64,000 nucleotides of DNA from Dyadobacter soli (GCF_900101885.1 NZ_FNAN01000006.1:310001-374000), one strand, 5' to 3'. Positions 42,743-52,164 are shown, numbered from the stretch's first letter. Notes: generated from the sequence alone by a model not told the origin. Numbers and translations are program-made.

Positions 42743-42837
42743 ATCTGTGTTATTGGGAGAGCATTAAAAAAAGTTTTCGGCAAAAGATTTACCTTCGTGG
42801 TTAAGGCAGATTTGTTCAACGTTCAAAATTCATTCTT

Positions 42838-44181
42838 GTGCAAAAAAAGGTGACGATTCTGGGTGGCGGAGAAAGCGGCGCCGGAGCCGCGATTCTTGCG
42901 AAATCCAAAGGTTTTGAAGTTTTCTTATCGGATAAGGGCCAATTGCATCAGAAGTACGCAGACATTCTGACCAGTGAAAATATTCCATTTGAACAGGGAC
43001 AGCATTCGGAGGACCGCATTCTCGAAAGCGACCTCGTCGTAAAAAGCCCCGGCATTCCCGACAAAGTGCCGCTGGTAGTTGCGTTGAAGGAAAAAGGCAT
43101 TCCCGTGATCTCGGAAATCGAGTTCGCCTCGCGCTACACGGACGCGAAGCTGATCGCCATTACGGGCAGTAACGGCAAGACAACCACTACATTACTGACT
43201 TACCATTTGCTCAAAACCGCAGGCCTGAACGTAGGCCTCGCCGGGAACATCGGCGACAGTTTTGCCTGGGCCGTTGCGGAAAAGCATTTTGATTATTATG
43301 TATTGGAAATCAGTAGCTTCCAGCTTGATAACATCGTTGATTTCCACCCTTATATTTCTCTTTTGCTGAATATCACTCCCGATCATTTGGATCGTTATGG
43401 GTATGATTTCCAGAATTATGTGAATTCCAAGTTCAACATCATCCGTAACCAGACGGCCGCGGATCATTTCATTTACTACAAAGAAAGTGAAGTGATTGTG
43501 AAGGAGCTTGAAAAACGGAACCCGCCGGTGGGTAAGGTAGAGGTATCGCTGGATAATGTGCTGGGTTCAGGTTCTTATCTTAAAGACGGTGAGCTGATTT
43601 CCAATATTAACGGAAATGCATTTGCGCAGGCATTCAGCGAGCTGCCGATCAAGGGGCCACACAATGCGATCAATGCGCTGGCCGCGATTTCGGTTGCGCA
43701 GCTGCTGGGCATTAGCGCGGAGCAAATCAGTGAAGGTCTGACCTCGTTCACCAATGCGCCGCACCGGTTGGAACAGGTAGAAGTGATCGGCGGTGTGACT
43801 TACGTGAATGATTCCAAGGCAACCAATGTGGATTCGGTTTACTACGCGTTGGGTAGTTTCGATCAGCCGGTGATCCTCATTGCCGGTGGTGTGGATAAAG
43901 GAAATGATTATTCACAAATTGAAGAGCTGGTAGGGAAAAAAGTAAAAGGGCTGATCGTGCTGGGGAAAGATCCGGCAAAGCTTGAAAACTACTTTTCGGG
44001 CAAGGTCCCGCAAATATATGCAACCGAGGACGTCCAGGATGCCGTCAACAAGGGACGGGAATGGGGCGTGCCGGGGGATATCGTTCTGCTTTCACCCGCC
44101 TGCGCGAGTTTTGATTTATTCAAAAACTACGAGGACCGGGGCGATCAATTCAAAGCCGCCGTCAGAAATCTTCTCACATGA
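42838..44181 (+). CDS. murD: UDP-MurNAc-L-alanine:D-glutamate ligase MurD
   Basis: A 447-residue Mur ligase that adds D-Glu to UDP-MurNAc-L-Ala. N-terminal Rossmann-like LGGGESGAGAA, ATP loop ITGSNGKTTTT, EISSFQLD, DHLDRYG, and C-terminal DSKATNVDS. Start is GTG at 42838. It opens the second half of the split dcw cluster. Its TGA stop is also the first three bases of the 10-bp repeat array that follows (element C). Confidence 0.95.
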   Translation: MQKKVTILGGGESGAGAAILAKSKGFEVFLSDKGQLHQKYADILTSENIPFEQGQHSEDRILESDLVVKSPGIPDKVPLVVALKEKGIPVISEIEFASRYTDAKLIAITGSNGKTTTTLLTYHLLKTAGLNVGLAGNIGDSFAWAVAEKHFDYYVLEISSFQLDNIVDFHPYISLLLNITPDHLDRYGYDFQNYVNSKFNIIRNQTAADHFIYYKESEVIVKELEKRNPPVGKVEVSLDNVLGSGSYLKDGELISNINGNAFAQAFSELPIKGPHNAINALAAISVAQLLGISAEQISEGLTSFTNAPHRLEQVEVIGGVTYVNDSKATNVDSVYYALGSFDQPVILIAGGVDKGNDYSQIEELVGKKVKGLIVLGKDPAKLENYFSGKVPQIYATEDVQDAVNKGREWGVPGDIVLLSPACASFDLFKNYEDRGDQFKAAVRNLLT

Positions 44182-44242
44182 CTATTCCTGACAACACTTG
44201 ACTATACCTAGCAACTCCTGACTATACCTGACAACAAATCTT
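44179..44242. repeat. Intergenic repeat element C (six 10-bp units)
   Basis: From 44179 to 44238 the sequence is six units of exactly 10 bp: TGACTATTCC, TGACAACACT, TGACTATACC, TAGCAACTCC, TGACTATACC, TGACAACAAA. This is the reverse-complement orientation of the units in elements A and B. It occupies nearly the whole gap between murD and ftsW. Confidence 0.85.
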
Positions 44243-44256
44243 AGCCGCCAGACAAT

Positions 44257-45411
44257 ATGGATTTCCTGAACAAAACGAGGGAAGATACGCAGGCATGGTT
44301 TAGCAAAAACCTCAAAGGCGATCCCTGGATATGGGGGATATGCATTATTATGCTCATGTGGAGCATTGTGGTGGTGTACAGCGCCTCCGTGAAGGACGCG
44401 TACAGCCAGATGGACGGTAACACCGAATATTACCTCTACAAGCATGCATTGCTTTGTGTGCTGTCGCTCGCGGTGATGTATTTCGTACACCGGGTACCTT
44501 ACATCAAATTCGTGTACGTAACGCGGCTTGCGGTTTGGAGTTCGATATTGCTTCTGATATTCACCATGTTTTTCGGAACGTCGGTGAACGACGCGGCGCG
44601 CTGGATCGAAATCCCGGTGCTCGGGCAGCGCTTTCAGCCTTCTGAATGGGCCAAGGTGGCATTGGTAGCCCATTTGTCGCTGATTTTGGCAAGGCATATC
44701 AAAGGCGGCTGGAATACCCGGGAGCTTTTCATGGAGCCGCTCGCGCTCGTGGGCGTCGTGTGCGGGCTCATATTTGTGAGTAATGTATCGACGGCCGTAA
44801 TGCTCGCAGGCATTTGCTTTTTGCTGATGTTCGTGGGCAAAGTACCGCTGCATTACCTCGCATTCACCGCCCTGGGACTCGTCTTTTTTGCAACGATAGC
44901 CATTTTGTTGAACTCTACGCAAAGATCCGGGACGGCGCAGAGCCGGATTTCGACCTTTTTTGATAAAGATGTGGTCGTTTACCAATCCCAGCAATCCTAC
45001 ATGGCCATGGCCCGGGGCGGGTTGTATGGGGAAGGTGTTTCCAAAAGCCGCCAGCGCCGCTTCCTGCCCGAGCCTCAGAAAGACTTCATTTTCGCGGTGG
45101 CGGTGGAAGAGTACGGCACATTGGGCGGCACCGCACTGATTATCCTTTACCTGATCCTCTTATACCGCGGCCTGAAAGCGATCGAGGCGACGAAACGGCC
45201 ATTTGGAGGGCTGCTTTCGGCGGGGCTTACATTCATTGTCGTGAGCCAGGCATTTTCGGCAATGGCGGTAACGGTCGGTCTGGTGCCTGTGACGGGGCAA
45301 ACGCTGCCGTTTTTTAGCCAGGGCGGTACGTCGCTGCTCTTTACGGGCATTGCGATGGGTATGATCCTCAGCGTAAGCCGGGGCGAGATCATGGAGGAAA
45401 AACGCATTTAA
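44257..45411 (+). CDS. ftsW: Septal peptidoglycan polymerase FtsW
   Basis: A 384-residue SEDS-family protein with about ten membrane helices. SEDS signatures: the catalytic-loop Asp region in FGTSVNDAARWIEIPVLGQRF, FQPSEWAKVALV, DFIFAVAVEEYGTLGGT and the C-terminal PFFSQGGTSLL. It polymerises glycan strands from lipid II at the septum with FtsI, which lies 30 kb away. murG begins 1 bp after its stop. Confidence 0.94.
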   Translation: MDFLNKTREDTQAWFSKNLKGDPWIWGICIIMLMWSIVVVYSASVKDAYSQMDGNTEYYLYKHALLCVLSLAVMYFVHRVPYIKFVYVTRLAVWSSILLLIFTMFFGTSVNDAARWIEIPVLGQRFQPSEWAKVALVAHLSLILARHIKGGWNTRELFMEPLALVGVVCGLIFVSNVSTAVMLAGICFLLMFVGKVPLHYLAFTALGLVFFATIAILLNSTQRSGTAQSRISTFFDKDVVVYQSQQSYMAMARGGLYGEGVSKSRQRRFLPEPQKDFIFAVAVEEYGTLGGTALIILYLILLYRGLKAIEATKRPFGGLLSAGLTFIVVSQAFSAMAVTVGLVPVTGQTLPFFSQGGTSLLFTGIAMGMILSVSRGEIMEEKRI

Positions 45412-45412
45412 C

Positions 45413-46507
45413 ATGGCAAAAAGAATCATTATCAGCGGAGGAGGTACCGGCGGGCATATTTACCCGGCCATTGCCATTGCCAATGCATTGCAGCATCGGG
45501 AGCCGGATACGGAGATCCTTTTTGTAGGTGCATTGGGTAAAATGGAGATGGAAAAGGTTCCTCGTGCCGGTTATAAAATAGTTGGACTGCCCATCGCCGG
45601 CATTAAAAGAAGCCTCTCGCTCGAAAACCTGACGCTGCCTTTTAAAATGTTCCGGAGCCTGATGAAGGCGAAAGAAGTGATTAAGGACTTCAAACCTGAT
45701 GTAGCGGTGGGAGTAGGCGGCTTTGCCAGCGGCCCATTATTGATGATGGCGTCCATGGCTGGTATCCCTACATTAATCCAGGAGCAAAACTCCTACGCAG
45801 GCATTACTAACAAGTTTTTGGCCAAAAGAGCAGCCAGAATATGCGTGGCTTACCCCGGTATGGAAGCATTTTTTCCGAAAGAGAAAATCACCATGCTCGG
45901 TAACCCCGTGCGCAGCGACATTACTTACGTGCATTTGAAACGTGCCGCCGCTTTGGAGCATTTCGAATTGAACGAAGGCTCGAAGACATTGTTCGTCATG
46001 GGCGGAAGCCTGGGCGCACGGTCCATTAATGAAAGCATTACCGACGGGCTGGCCAGGCTGGTGGAAGCCGGTTACCAGGTACTTTGGCAAACTGGCAAAA
46101 ACGATATTGACAAAGCCAAAGCTGCGATTGAGAAGCTAGGTACCAATAAAGTGAAGGCATTCGACTTTATCTACACCATGGATCTCGCCTATGCCGTCGC
46201 CGATGTGGTGGTTTCGCGGGCGGGTGCATTGTCGGTTTCGGAACTGTGCCTTGCAGCCAAGCCGGCCATTCTGGTGCCGTTTCCGCATGCGTCGGAAGAC
46301 CATCAGACCAAGAACGCGATGAACCTGGTCGATGGCAATGCGGCCATTCTCGTGAAAGATTCGGAAGCGCGGGAGAAACTGGTGGACCAGGCATTGGCCT
46401 TGCTCGACGACGTGATCCGCCAGCGCGAATTGCAGACCAATATCAACAAGCTCGCACGCCCGGGCGCGGCCGACGACATTGCCGCGGAAGTTTTTAATTT
46501 GATTTAG
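45413..46507 (+). CDS. murG: UDP-GlcNAc transferase MurG (lipid II synthesis)
   Basis: A 364-residue GT-B glycosyltransferase that turns lipid I into lipid II at the inner face of the membrane. Signatures: ISGGGTGGHIYPAIAIA, GVGGFASGP, EQNSYAGITNKFLAK, MGGSLGARSINE and VSRAGALSVSELC followed by PFPHASEDHQTKNA. One base separates it from ftsW. Confidence 0.96.
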   Translation: MAKRIIISGGGTGGHIYPAIAIANALQHREPDTEILFVGALGKMEMEKVPRAGYKIVGLPIAGIKRSLSLENLTLPFKMFRSLMKAKEVIKDFKPDVAVGVGGFASGPLLMMASMAGIPTLIQEQNSYAGITNKFLAKRAARICVAYPGMEAFFPKEKITMLGNPVRSDITYVHLKRAAALEHFELNEGSKTLFVMGGSLGARSINESITDGLARLVEAGYQVLWQTGKNDIDKAKAAIEKLGTNKVKAFDFIYTMDLAYAVADVVVSRAGALSVSELCLAAKPAILVPFPHASEDHQTKNAMNLVDGNAAILVKDSEAREKLVDQALALLDDVIRQRELQTNINKLARPGAADDIAAEVFNLI

Positions 46508-46524
46508 TAACCCAAGATTTGAAT

Positions 46525-47931
46525 ATGATGTCATCTTCTGTGACAAACTGGAAATATATCTATTTTGTAGGAATAGGCGGGATCGGGATGAGCGCGCTCG
46601 CCCGCTGGTTTAAAGCCAATGGTTTTGAAGTGGCCGGGTATGATAAAACCATGACCCCGTTGGTCGGCAAGCTGATCGAGGAAGGCATTCCGGTAACGCT
46701 GGAAGATGACATTGCTACCATTCCCGACGCATTCAAAGCCGATCCGCAACAGACACTCGTCATTTACACGCCGGCTGTTCCGGTGCAGCATAAGCAAATG
46801 CATTATTTCAGGGATGAAAATTTCCTGATCCTGAAACGCTCACAAGTTTTAGGCATTTTAACCCAAAACCTGAGAACCATCGGCGTCGCGGGTACGCACG
46901 GGAAGACGACCACGTCCTCGCTCGTAGCGCACATTCTGCGTCACGCGCAGGTAAACAGCACGGCGTTTTTGGGAGGTATTACCCAAAATTACGGTACTAA
47001 CCTGCTCCTGAACGAGCCTACCGAAAAGCTGGAAGAGGTTTTCTGCGTGGTAGAAGCCGATGAATTCGACCGCTCGTTTCTGACATTGTTCCCCGAAATC
47101 GCTATCGTAACATCCACCGACGCCGACCACCTCGACATTTACGGCAAGCACGAAGCCGTACTCGAATCCTTCCGGGATTATGTAAGCCAGATCGATGAGA
47201 ACGGTGCATTGTTCATGCGCGAAGGACTGGAAATCGGGGATAGCAGCAAGGCGAAAGTATTTACCTACTCCCTGAACAGCGGCCCCTACCATTCGGAAAA
47301 TATCCATATCGAGAACGCCCGCTTCGTATTCGACCTCGTTTATCCCGGCGGTATGATCGAAGGCATTGCGATGAAAATTCCGGGTTACCATAATATTGAA
47401 AATTCCATCGCGGCGAGCGCGGTGGCATTATACATCGGCGTCGAGCCGGCGAAGATCAAGGAAGCGCTGGAAAGCTACGGAGGTGTGAAGCGCCGTTTTG
47501 AATACCAGGTAGAGGAAGAGGGCAATGTGTATATCGACGATTATGCGCACCACCCGACGGAAATCGAGGCATTCCTGTCGTCGGTGAAGGGTTTGTACCC
47601 CGGCCGGCATGTGACGGCGATCTTCCAGCCGCACCTGTTCACCCGTACGCGTGATTTTGCCGATGGTTTTGCAGAAAGTTTGTCATTGGCCGACCGACTT
47701 TTGCTGCTCGATATTTATCCTGCACGCGAGCTGCCGATCGAGGGCGTCGATTCGCAGATGATCCTGGGCAAAGTGACCTCGAATGATAAACAACTGGTTG
47801 CAAAAGAAGAAGTTTTACAACTTTTAAAAGAATTAAATACGGATATTGTAGTCACGATCGGCGCCGGGGACATCGATACTTTGGTGGGGCCGATCCGCGA
47901 TTTGCTGCAAAATCCAGTTGCGAATAATTAG
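46525..47931 (+). CDS. murC: UDP-MurNAc:L-alanine ligase MurC
   Basis: About 468 residues; ATG at 46525 (or 46528) is preferred over an upstream TTG at 46519. It adds L-Ala to UDP-MurNAc, the first stem residue. Signatures: VGIGGIGMSALARW, ATP loop GVAGTHGKTTTSSLVA, EADEFDRSFL and DYAHHPTEIEAFL. It lies 17 bp after murG, in the same operon. Confidence 0.95.
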   Translation: MMSSSVTNWKYIYFVGIGGIGMSALARWFKANGFEVAGYDKTMTPLVGKLIEEGIPVTLEDDIATIPDAFKADPQQTLVIYTPAVPVQHKQMHYFRDENFLILKRSQVLGILTQNLRTIGVAGTHGKTTTSSLVAHILRHAQVNSTAFLGGITQNYGTNLLLNEPTEKLEEVFCVVEADEFDRSFLTLFPEIAIVTSTDADHLDIYGKHEAVLESFRDYVSQIDENGALFMREGLEIGDSSKAKVFTYSLNSGPYHSENIHIENARFVFDLVYPGGMIEGIAMKIPGYHNIENSIAASAVALYIGVEPAKIKEALESYGGVKRRFEYQVEEEGNVYIDDYAHHPTEIEAFLSSVKGLYPGRHVTAIFQPHLFTRTRDFADGFAESLSLADRLLLLDIYPARELPIEGVDSQMILGKVTSNDKQLVAKEEVLQLLKELNTDIVVTIGAGDIDTLVGPIRDLLQNPVANN

Positions 47932-47956
47932 TCAAAGCATTTTTAATATTACTAAG

Positions 47957-48733
47957 ATGTTACGTAAATTTGACTATTCATGGACTTTGTTGAAGCGTAG
48001 TTTGTGGCTTATTCTGCCTATTGCCGGTATCGGTATGGCGGAAAGCAAGCTGGGTCAACAGCGTTGTACAAATCTCGTAATATCGATCCAGGGCGATTCA
48101 GGTACAAGATTCCTGAACCAAATGGATGTACAAATGCTGCTGACGGAGAACGGCGGCGATCCATTGATCGGGAGCAGACTCAGCGATGTGGCTTTGCACG
48201 ATCTGGAAAATCGCGTCAGCCGGAACAAACTCATCAAGAAATGCCAGGTTTTTCGTGACCTCAGGGGCAATATAGTAGTCGAAGTAGAGCAGGAGAAACC
48301 GCTTGCTCGCTGGATTAACACTTCGGATAATGGGGAAATGCGGAACACATCGGGATACTATATCAACCACGAGGGCGTTTTTTTTCCTCTATCAGAAAGT
48401 TATTCAGCAAGAACGTTACTGGTTTCAGGGGCGTATTTCCAGAACCCTCAAAAGCTGAGGTCCGAAAAGGGCGCTCAGGTTTTGGAGTTATTGCGTTTTC
48501 TGAACACCGATCCGTTCTGGAAAGCACAGGTTACACAAATGAATGTGGATAAGGATGGTGAGGTAGACCTTACGACATTGCTCGGCGATCAGCGCATAGA
48601 GCTGGGTATGGCGGAGGATTTCGAAGCCAAATTCAAAAAGCTGCGCATCTTCTACGATAAGGTGCTGAGCAAGGATTGGGGCAGGTATAAAAGAATTAGT
48701 GTTAAGTTTCAAGATCAAATAGTTTGTGAATAA
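47957..48733 (+). CDS. ftsQ: Cell division protein FtsQ
   Basis: About 258 residues from the ATG at 47957 (an upstream TTG at 47918 would overlap murC). A short cytoplasmic part, one membrane segment (SLWLILPIAGIGMAES), a POTRA-like segment (TNLVISIQGDSGTRFLNQMD) and a periplasmic beta domain match FtsQ/DivIB, which joins FtsL and other septal proteins. Identity in this family is low; position between murC and ftsA supports the call. Confidence 0.88.
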   Translation: MLRKFDYSWTLLKRSLWLILPIAGIGMAESKLGQQRCTNLVISIQGDSGTRFLNQMDVQMLLTENGGDPLIGSRLSDVALHDLENRVSRNKLIKKCQVFRDLRGNIVVEVEQEKPLARWINTSDNGEMRNTSGYYINHEGVFFPLSESYSARTLLVSGAYFQNPQKLRSEKGAQVLELLRFLNTDPFWKAQVTQMNVDKDGEVDLTTLLGDQRIELGMAEDFEAKFKKLRIFYDKVLSKDWGRYKRISVKFQDQIVCE

Positions 48734-48748
48734 TAATTCACCATCAGC

Positions 48749-50095
48749 ATGGCACACGATAAGATTGTAGTTGGGGTAGATATTGGAAGTACGAAAATAA
48801 CCGTGGTGGCTGCGCAAGGCTCGGCGACACGGCGCAACAATATCGAGATTCTGGGCTTCAGCGAGGTCCTTGTGCCGGCAGGAGCAGTAGTAAACGGCTC
48901 TGTTGAAAACATTAAACAGGTTGGCAGCGCGATCAAGGAAGCATTGGCGGAAGCCGGTTCCCGGTCGGATCTCGATATTGGAATAGTGAATGTAAGCTTC
49001 GGCGGTACGCACGTGAAAGTGAGTTCGCAAAGCGATGGTGTGATCAGGCCTTCGGCGTCGTCGGGCGAGGAAGTGACGCAGCGGGATGTCGACCAGTTGG
49101 TAGACGATATGTACCGCGCGAAAATCGAACCGAACTTCGATGTGCTGCATGTATTGCCGATGGATTTTACCGTCGATAACTCCACAGGCGTGCGCGAGCC
49201 GGTAGGCCGTACAGGCATCAAACTGGGAGGAAACTTCCTGGTGGTTTCTGCCAATAGCCAGTCGGTACTGCGTACGAAGAAAAGTCTTGCGGAGGCGGAT
49301 CAGGCATTGAAATGCGAAAAGCTGGTATTGGCCCCGTTGGCGACCAGCCTTGCGGTGCTTACAGACAATGAAATGAAAGCCGGCATTGCCATGGTGGATA
49401 TCGGCGACCATACCACGGACGTGATCATCTACCACGACCGCATTGTGCGCCACATTGCCTCGTTCCCGATCGGCGGACGGCACATTACCGCCGACCTCGA
49501 AGTAGGATGCGGCATTCAGTTCGAGAATGCGGAGCATTTGAAAAAGGAATATGGCGTGGCAGTCTCAGCCGACGTTCCGCTGAATGTGGAAATCCTGATC
49601 AACTACCTCGCAGGCCGCCAGCCGAAGCCGGTTCTGAAAAAGAATGTCGCATTGATCATCGAAGAACGCTTGAAAGAAATCGCGGCGATGGTTTATGCGG
49701 AGATTGTTAAGTCGGGCTATGCGGACAGGCTGATCGGCGGACTTGTGCTGACGGGCGGCTCTGCCAACATTCCGGAGATAGAGGCATTGTTCGAAAGGAT
49801 TACCGACATGTCGGTACGTGTAGGCTATCCCGAAAACCTGGAACGCACGGCGAAAGCCGACGCGGTGAGCAATGCATCGTTCAATACAGCGATCGGACTC
49901 GCCTGGGCCGGCCTGAAATCGGTTGACCCTCGCGTGAAATCGGTTTGCAAACCGGCATCGGCATTCAATACGGGTAGTGTTGTGCAGAAAGAACCAGTGA
50001 AGGAAGTAAAAGAGACACCGAAGCGCAACGGAACGTTTTGGGACAACATAACCGGTATTATTGGAAAGAAGGACGATAGTCTGGGAGACTATTAA
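48749..50095 (+). CDS. ftsA: Cell division protein FtsA
   Basis: A 448-residue actin-fold ATPase that tethers FtsZ to the membrane. Phosphate loops VGVDIGSTKITVVAA and AMVDIGDHTTDVIIY, and the adenosine motif VLTGGSANIPEIE. The C-terminal tail (after ~residue 395, PVKEVKETPKRNGTFWDNI) ends in an amphipathic segment likely used for membrane binding. Directly upstream of ftsZ as usual. Confidence 0.95.
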   Translation: MAHDKIVVGVDIGSTKITVVAAQGSATRRNNIEILGFSEVLVPAGAVVNGSVENIKQVGSAIKEALAEAGSRSDLDIGIVNVSFGGTHVKVSSQSDGVIRPSASSGEEVTQRDVDQLVDDMYRAKIEPNFDVLHVLPMDFTVDNSTGVREPVGRTGIKLGGNFLVVSANSQSVLRTKKSLAEADQALKCEKLVLAPLATSLAVLTDNEMKAGIAMVDIGDHTTDVIIYHDRIVRHIASFPIGGRHITADLEVGCGIQFENAEHLKKEYGVAVSADVPLNVEILINYLAGRQPKPVLKKNVALIIEERLKEIAAMVYAEIVKSGYADRLIGGLVLTGGSANIPEIEALFERITDMSVRVGYPENLERTAKADAVSNASFNTAIGLAWAGLKSVDPRVKSVCKPASAFNTGSVVQKEPVKEVKETPKRNGTFWDNITGIIGKKDDSLGDY

Positions 50096-50130
50096 CAGCC
50101 ATATCACGCATACTCAACCCCGGAAAGAAT

Positions 50131-51573
50131 ATGAACAAAAGCTTGTTGCACGCATTAGACCAGGACTATATAGTGAACGAAATCATCAAAGACCCAAGCG
50201 GAGAGGGCAGCGGTGAGCCGGCGATCATCAAGGTAATTGGTGTCGGCGGGGGTGGTAGCAATGCTGTGAACTACATGTTTGAGAGAAAAATCAAAGATGT
50301 GGAATTTGCGGTTTGTAATACCGACAGACAAGCGCTTGCCAACAGCCCTGTCCCTGTGAAAATTCAGCTGGGTGCGACTTTGACACAAGGCCTGGGAGCC
50401 GGTACCGATGCCACGAAAGGCAAGGAAGCGGCTCTGGAAACGATTGAGGAGATCAAAGGACTTCTCGGAGGCTCTACGCAAATGGTATTTATCACCGCCG
50501 GTATGGGTGGTGGAACAGGTACTGGTGCCGCGCCGGTGATCGCGCAGTTGGCCAAGGAAATGGGCAAACTGACGGTAGCCGTAGTAACCGCGCCTTACAC
50601 CTGGGAAGGACTTGACAAGAAGGAGCAGGCGCTCGAAGGTATCGAGCAGCTGAAAGAATATAGCGACACGGTCCTCGTGGTTTTGAACGACAAGCTCGAA
50701 GAACTATACGAGGATATGACATTGACGCAGGCTTTTGCAGAAGCAGACGGCATTTTGCTCAATGCGGTGAAAAGTATCTCCGAGATCATTACCACCAACG
50801 GTAACATCAACACCGACTTCAAAGATGTGGAGAAAGTGTTGAAAAGCGCCGGGCAGTCGGTAATGGGTACGTCGGAATCCACCGGTTCCGACCGTGCGCA
50901 AAATGCGATTAAGGAAGCGCTCGATTCACCACTTTTGAACGATCGCGATATTCGTGGTGCCAAAAGAATCCTCGTGACGCTTGCGACCAGCAAAAAGAAA
51001 GAGGCTACGATGCGCGAACAGCGCGAGATCTGGCAATATGTGCTTTCGCAGGTTGGCGGTGAAGCGCGCATGTTCAAACTGGGTACGATCACTGACGATT
51101 CACTCGGCGACAAGCTCCGCGTGACTGTTGTAGCGGCTGGTTTCGACAGTATTGAATCACCGATCCCGGGCATTCAGCTGAAAGGGGTGAAAGGACAGCC
51201 GCAACCAGCTCCGGTAGTGGTGGAAGAACCGATAGTAGAGATTTCGGAGCCGGTAGCGGTGGAAGAAGAGGAATTGGTACTGACCGGCGAATTGGAAGAA
51301 AATACGCCGACCAGCTCGATAGACCTCGTTCTCGAAGATGAGAGAGTGACGCACGGATTCGATCCTATCAACATTTCGCTGACGGAAATCGAGCCGACGA
51401 ACGACTGGACCGATGAAGACGCCCTGAAAATGGAGATGATGGTAAAATCATTCCGAGACGGGCTCGTGAAATATTCCGATCTGGAAGGCCCGGCGTACCG
51501 TCGGAGCAGGGTAGAGCTCTGGAAGCGACCCGCCATTCCGGCACATGAAATGGAACAGCACTGGCTGAAATAG
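50131..51573 (+). CDS. ftsZ: Cell division GTPase FtsZ
   Basis: A 480-residue tubulin homologue forming the Z-ring. The GTP-binding signature GGGTGTGAAP is present, with IGVGGGGSNAVNYMFE at the start and the T7 region following. After the core (~residue 345) comes an acidic linker. The conserved C-terminal peptide reads DLEGPAYRRSRV (starting near residue 450), but about 18-20 further residues (ELWKRPAIPAHEMEQHWLK) follow it, so it is not the true end. Last gene of the dcw cluster, followed by a terminator. Confidence 0.96.
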   Translation: MNKSLLHALDQDYIVNEIIKDPSGEGSGEPAIIKVIGVGGGGSNAVNYMFERKIKDVEFAVCNTDRQALANSPVPVKIQLGATLTQGLGAGTDATKGKEAALETIEEIKGLLGGSTQMVFITAGMGGGTGTGAAPVIAQLAKEMGKLTVAVVTAPYTWEGLDKKEQALEGIEQLKEYSDTVLVVLNDKLEELYEDMTLTQAFAEADGILLNAVKSISEIITTNGNINTDFKDVEKVLKSAGQSVMGTSESTGSDRAQNAIKEALDSPLLNDRDIRGAKRILVTLATSKKKEATMREQREIWQYVLSQVGGEARMFKLGTITDDSLGDKLRVTVVAAGFDSIESPIPGIQLKGVKGQPQPAPVVVEEPIVEISEPVAVEEEELVLTGELEENTPTSSIDLVLEDERVTHGFDPINISLTEIEPTNDWTDEDALKMEMMVKSFRDGLVKYSDLEGPAYRRSRVELWKRPAIPAHEMEQHWLK

Positions 51574-51574
51574 C

Positions 51575-51602
51575 AAAAAGGGAGCGACGAGCTCCCTTTT
51601 TT
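51575..51602 (+). terminator. Terminator after ftsZ
   Basis: Stem AAAAAGGGAGC with GCTCCCTTTTT, loop GACGA, ending in a T run. It closes the murD-ftsZ operon. Confidence 0.88.
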
Positions 51603-51621
51603 AGTGCATTGTTTTAATGTC

Positions 51622-52164
51622 TTAGAAATGGATGATCTGCCCGGCTTGTATTTCGAGTAACTCTTTGTACAATGCGTTTGACATCACATTGTCCTGGTAA
51701 GACGAGCGGATTTGCCCTAGCTTCACACGCATTGCGAGCGTATTCATGCCCAGGTAGCTGAAAACGTCGTTCAGATGGCTCAATGCAATGGTAGCGCCCT
51801 GCGGATTAGAGGATAAACCTACCAATGCGGCTTTTTTATTGGAAAAACTATTGGGATAAGGAAGCCCGTCGATAAACGCTTTCAATACGCCAGGGTAGGA
51901 GCCATTATACTCGGGTACAATGAACACGAACTTGTCTGTCTGTTCCAGCAATGATTTCAAATTGTTGAAAGCCTCATTCTTGCCAGTATTGCCATATAAT
52001 GCCGAGACCGTAAAATCATCGGGCAGGTTCACCAGATCAAGGATAATGCTGGTGGCGCCAAGCTGGCTGAGAATGCCCTGGTAATAGTCGGCAATTTTTC
52101 TGGACATCGAATTGGGACGGTTGGTGCCAACGATAATCACTATGGGCGATGTAGATACACTCAT
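51622..52164 (-). CDS. NADPH-dependent FMN reductase family protein
   Basis: A 180-residue flavodoxin-like protein. The flavin phosphate loop is GTNRPNSMSRKIADYY, and the second loop VPEYNGSYPGVLKAFID is a strong signature of NADPH-dependent FMN/quinone/azo reductases. It should reduce flavin or quinones in the cytoplasm. Convergent with ftsZ and divergent from accD, so transcribed alone. Substrate unknown. Confidence 0.88.
   Translation of the reverse strand: MSVSTSPIVIIVGTNRPNSMSRKIADYYQGILSQLGATSIILDLVNLPDDFTVSALYGNTGKNEAFNNLKSLLEQTDKFVFIVPEYNGSYPGVLKAFIDGLPYPNSFSNKKAALVGLSSNPQGATIALSHLNDVFSYLGMNTLAMRVKLGQIRSSYQDNVMSNALYKELLEIQAGQIIHF

Noticed and set aside
16621-42837. The 26-kb block between dcw halves as a genomic island
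   Set aside because: It contains core genes (rplM, rpsI, rpsB, tsf, pdhB, proC) with similar base composition, no integrase, no tRNA-flanking repeats and no insertion sequences.
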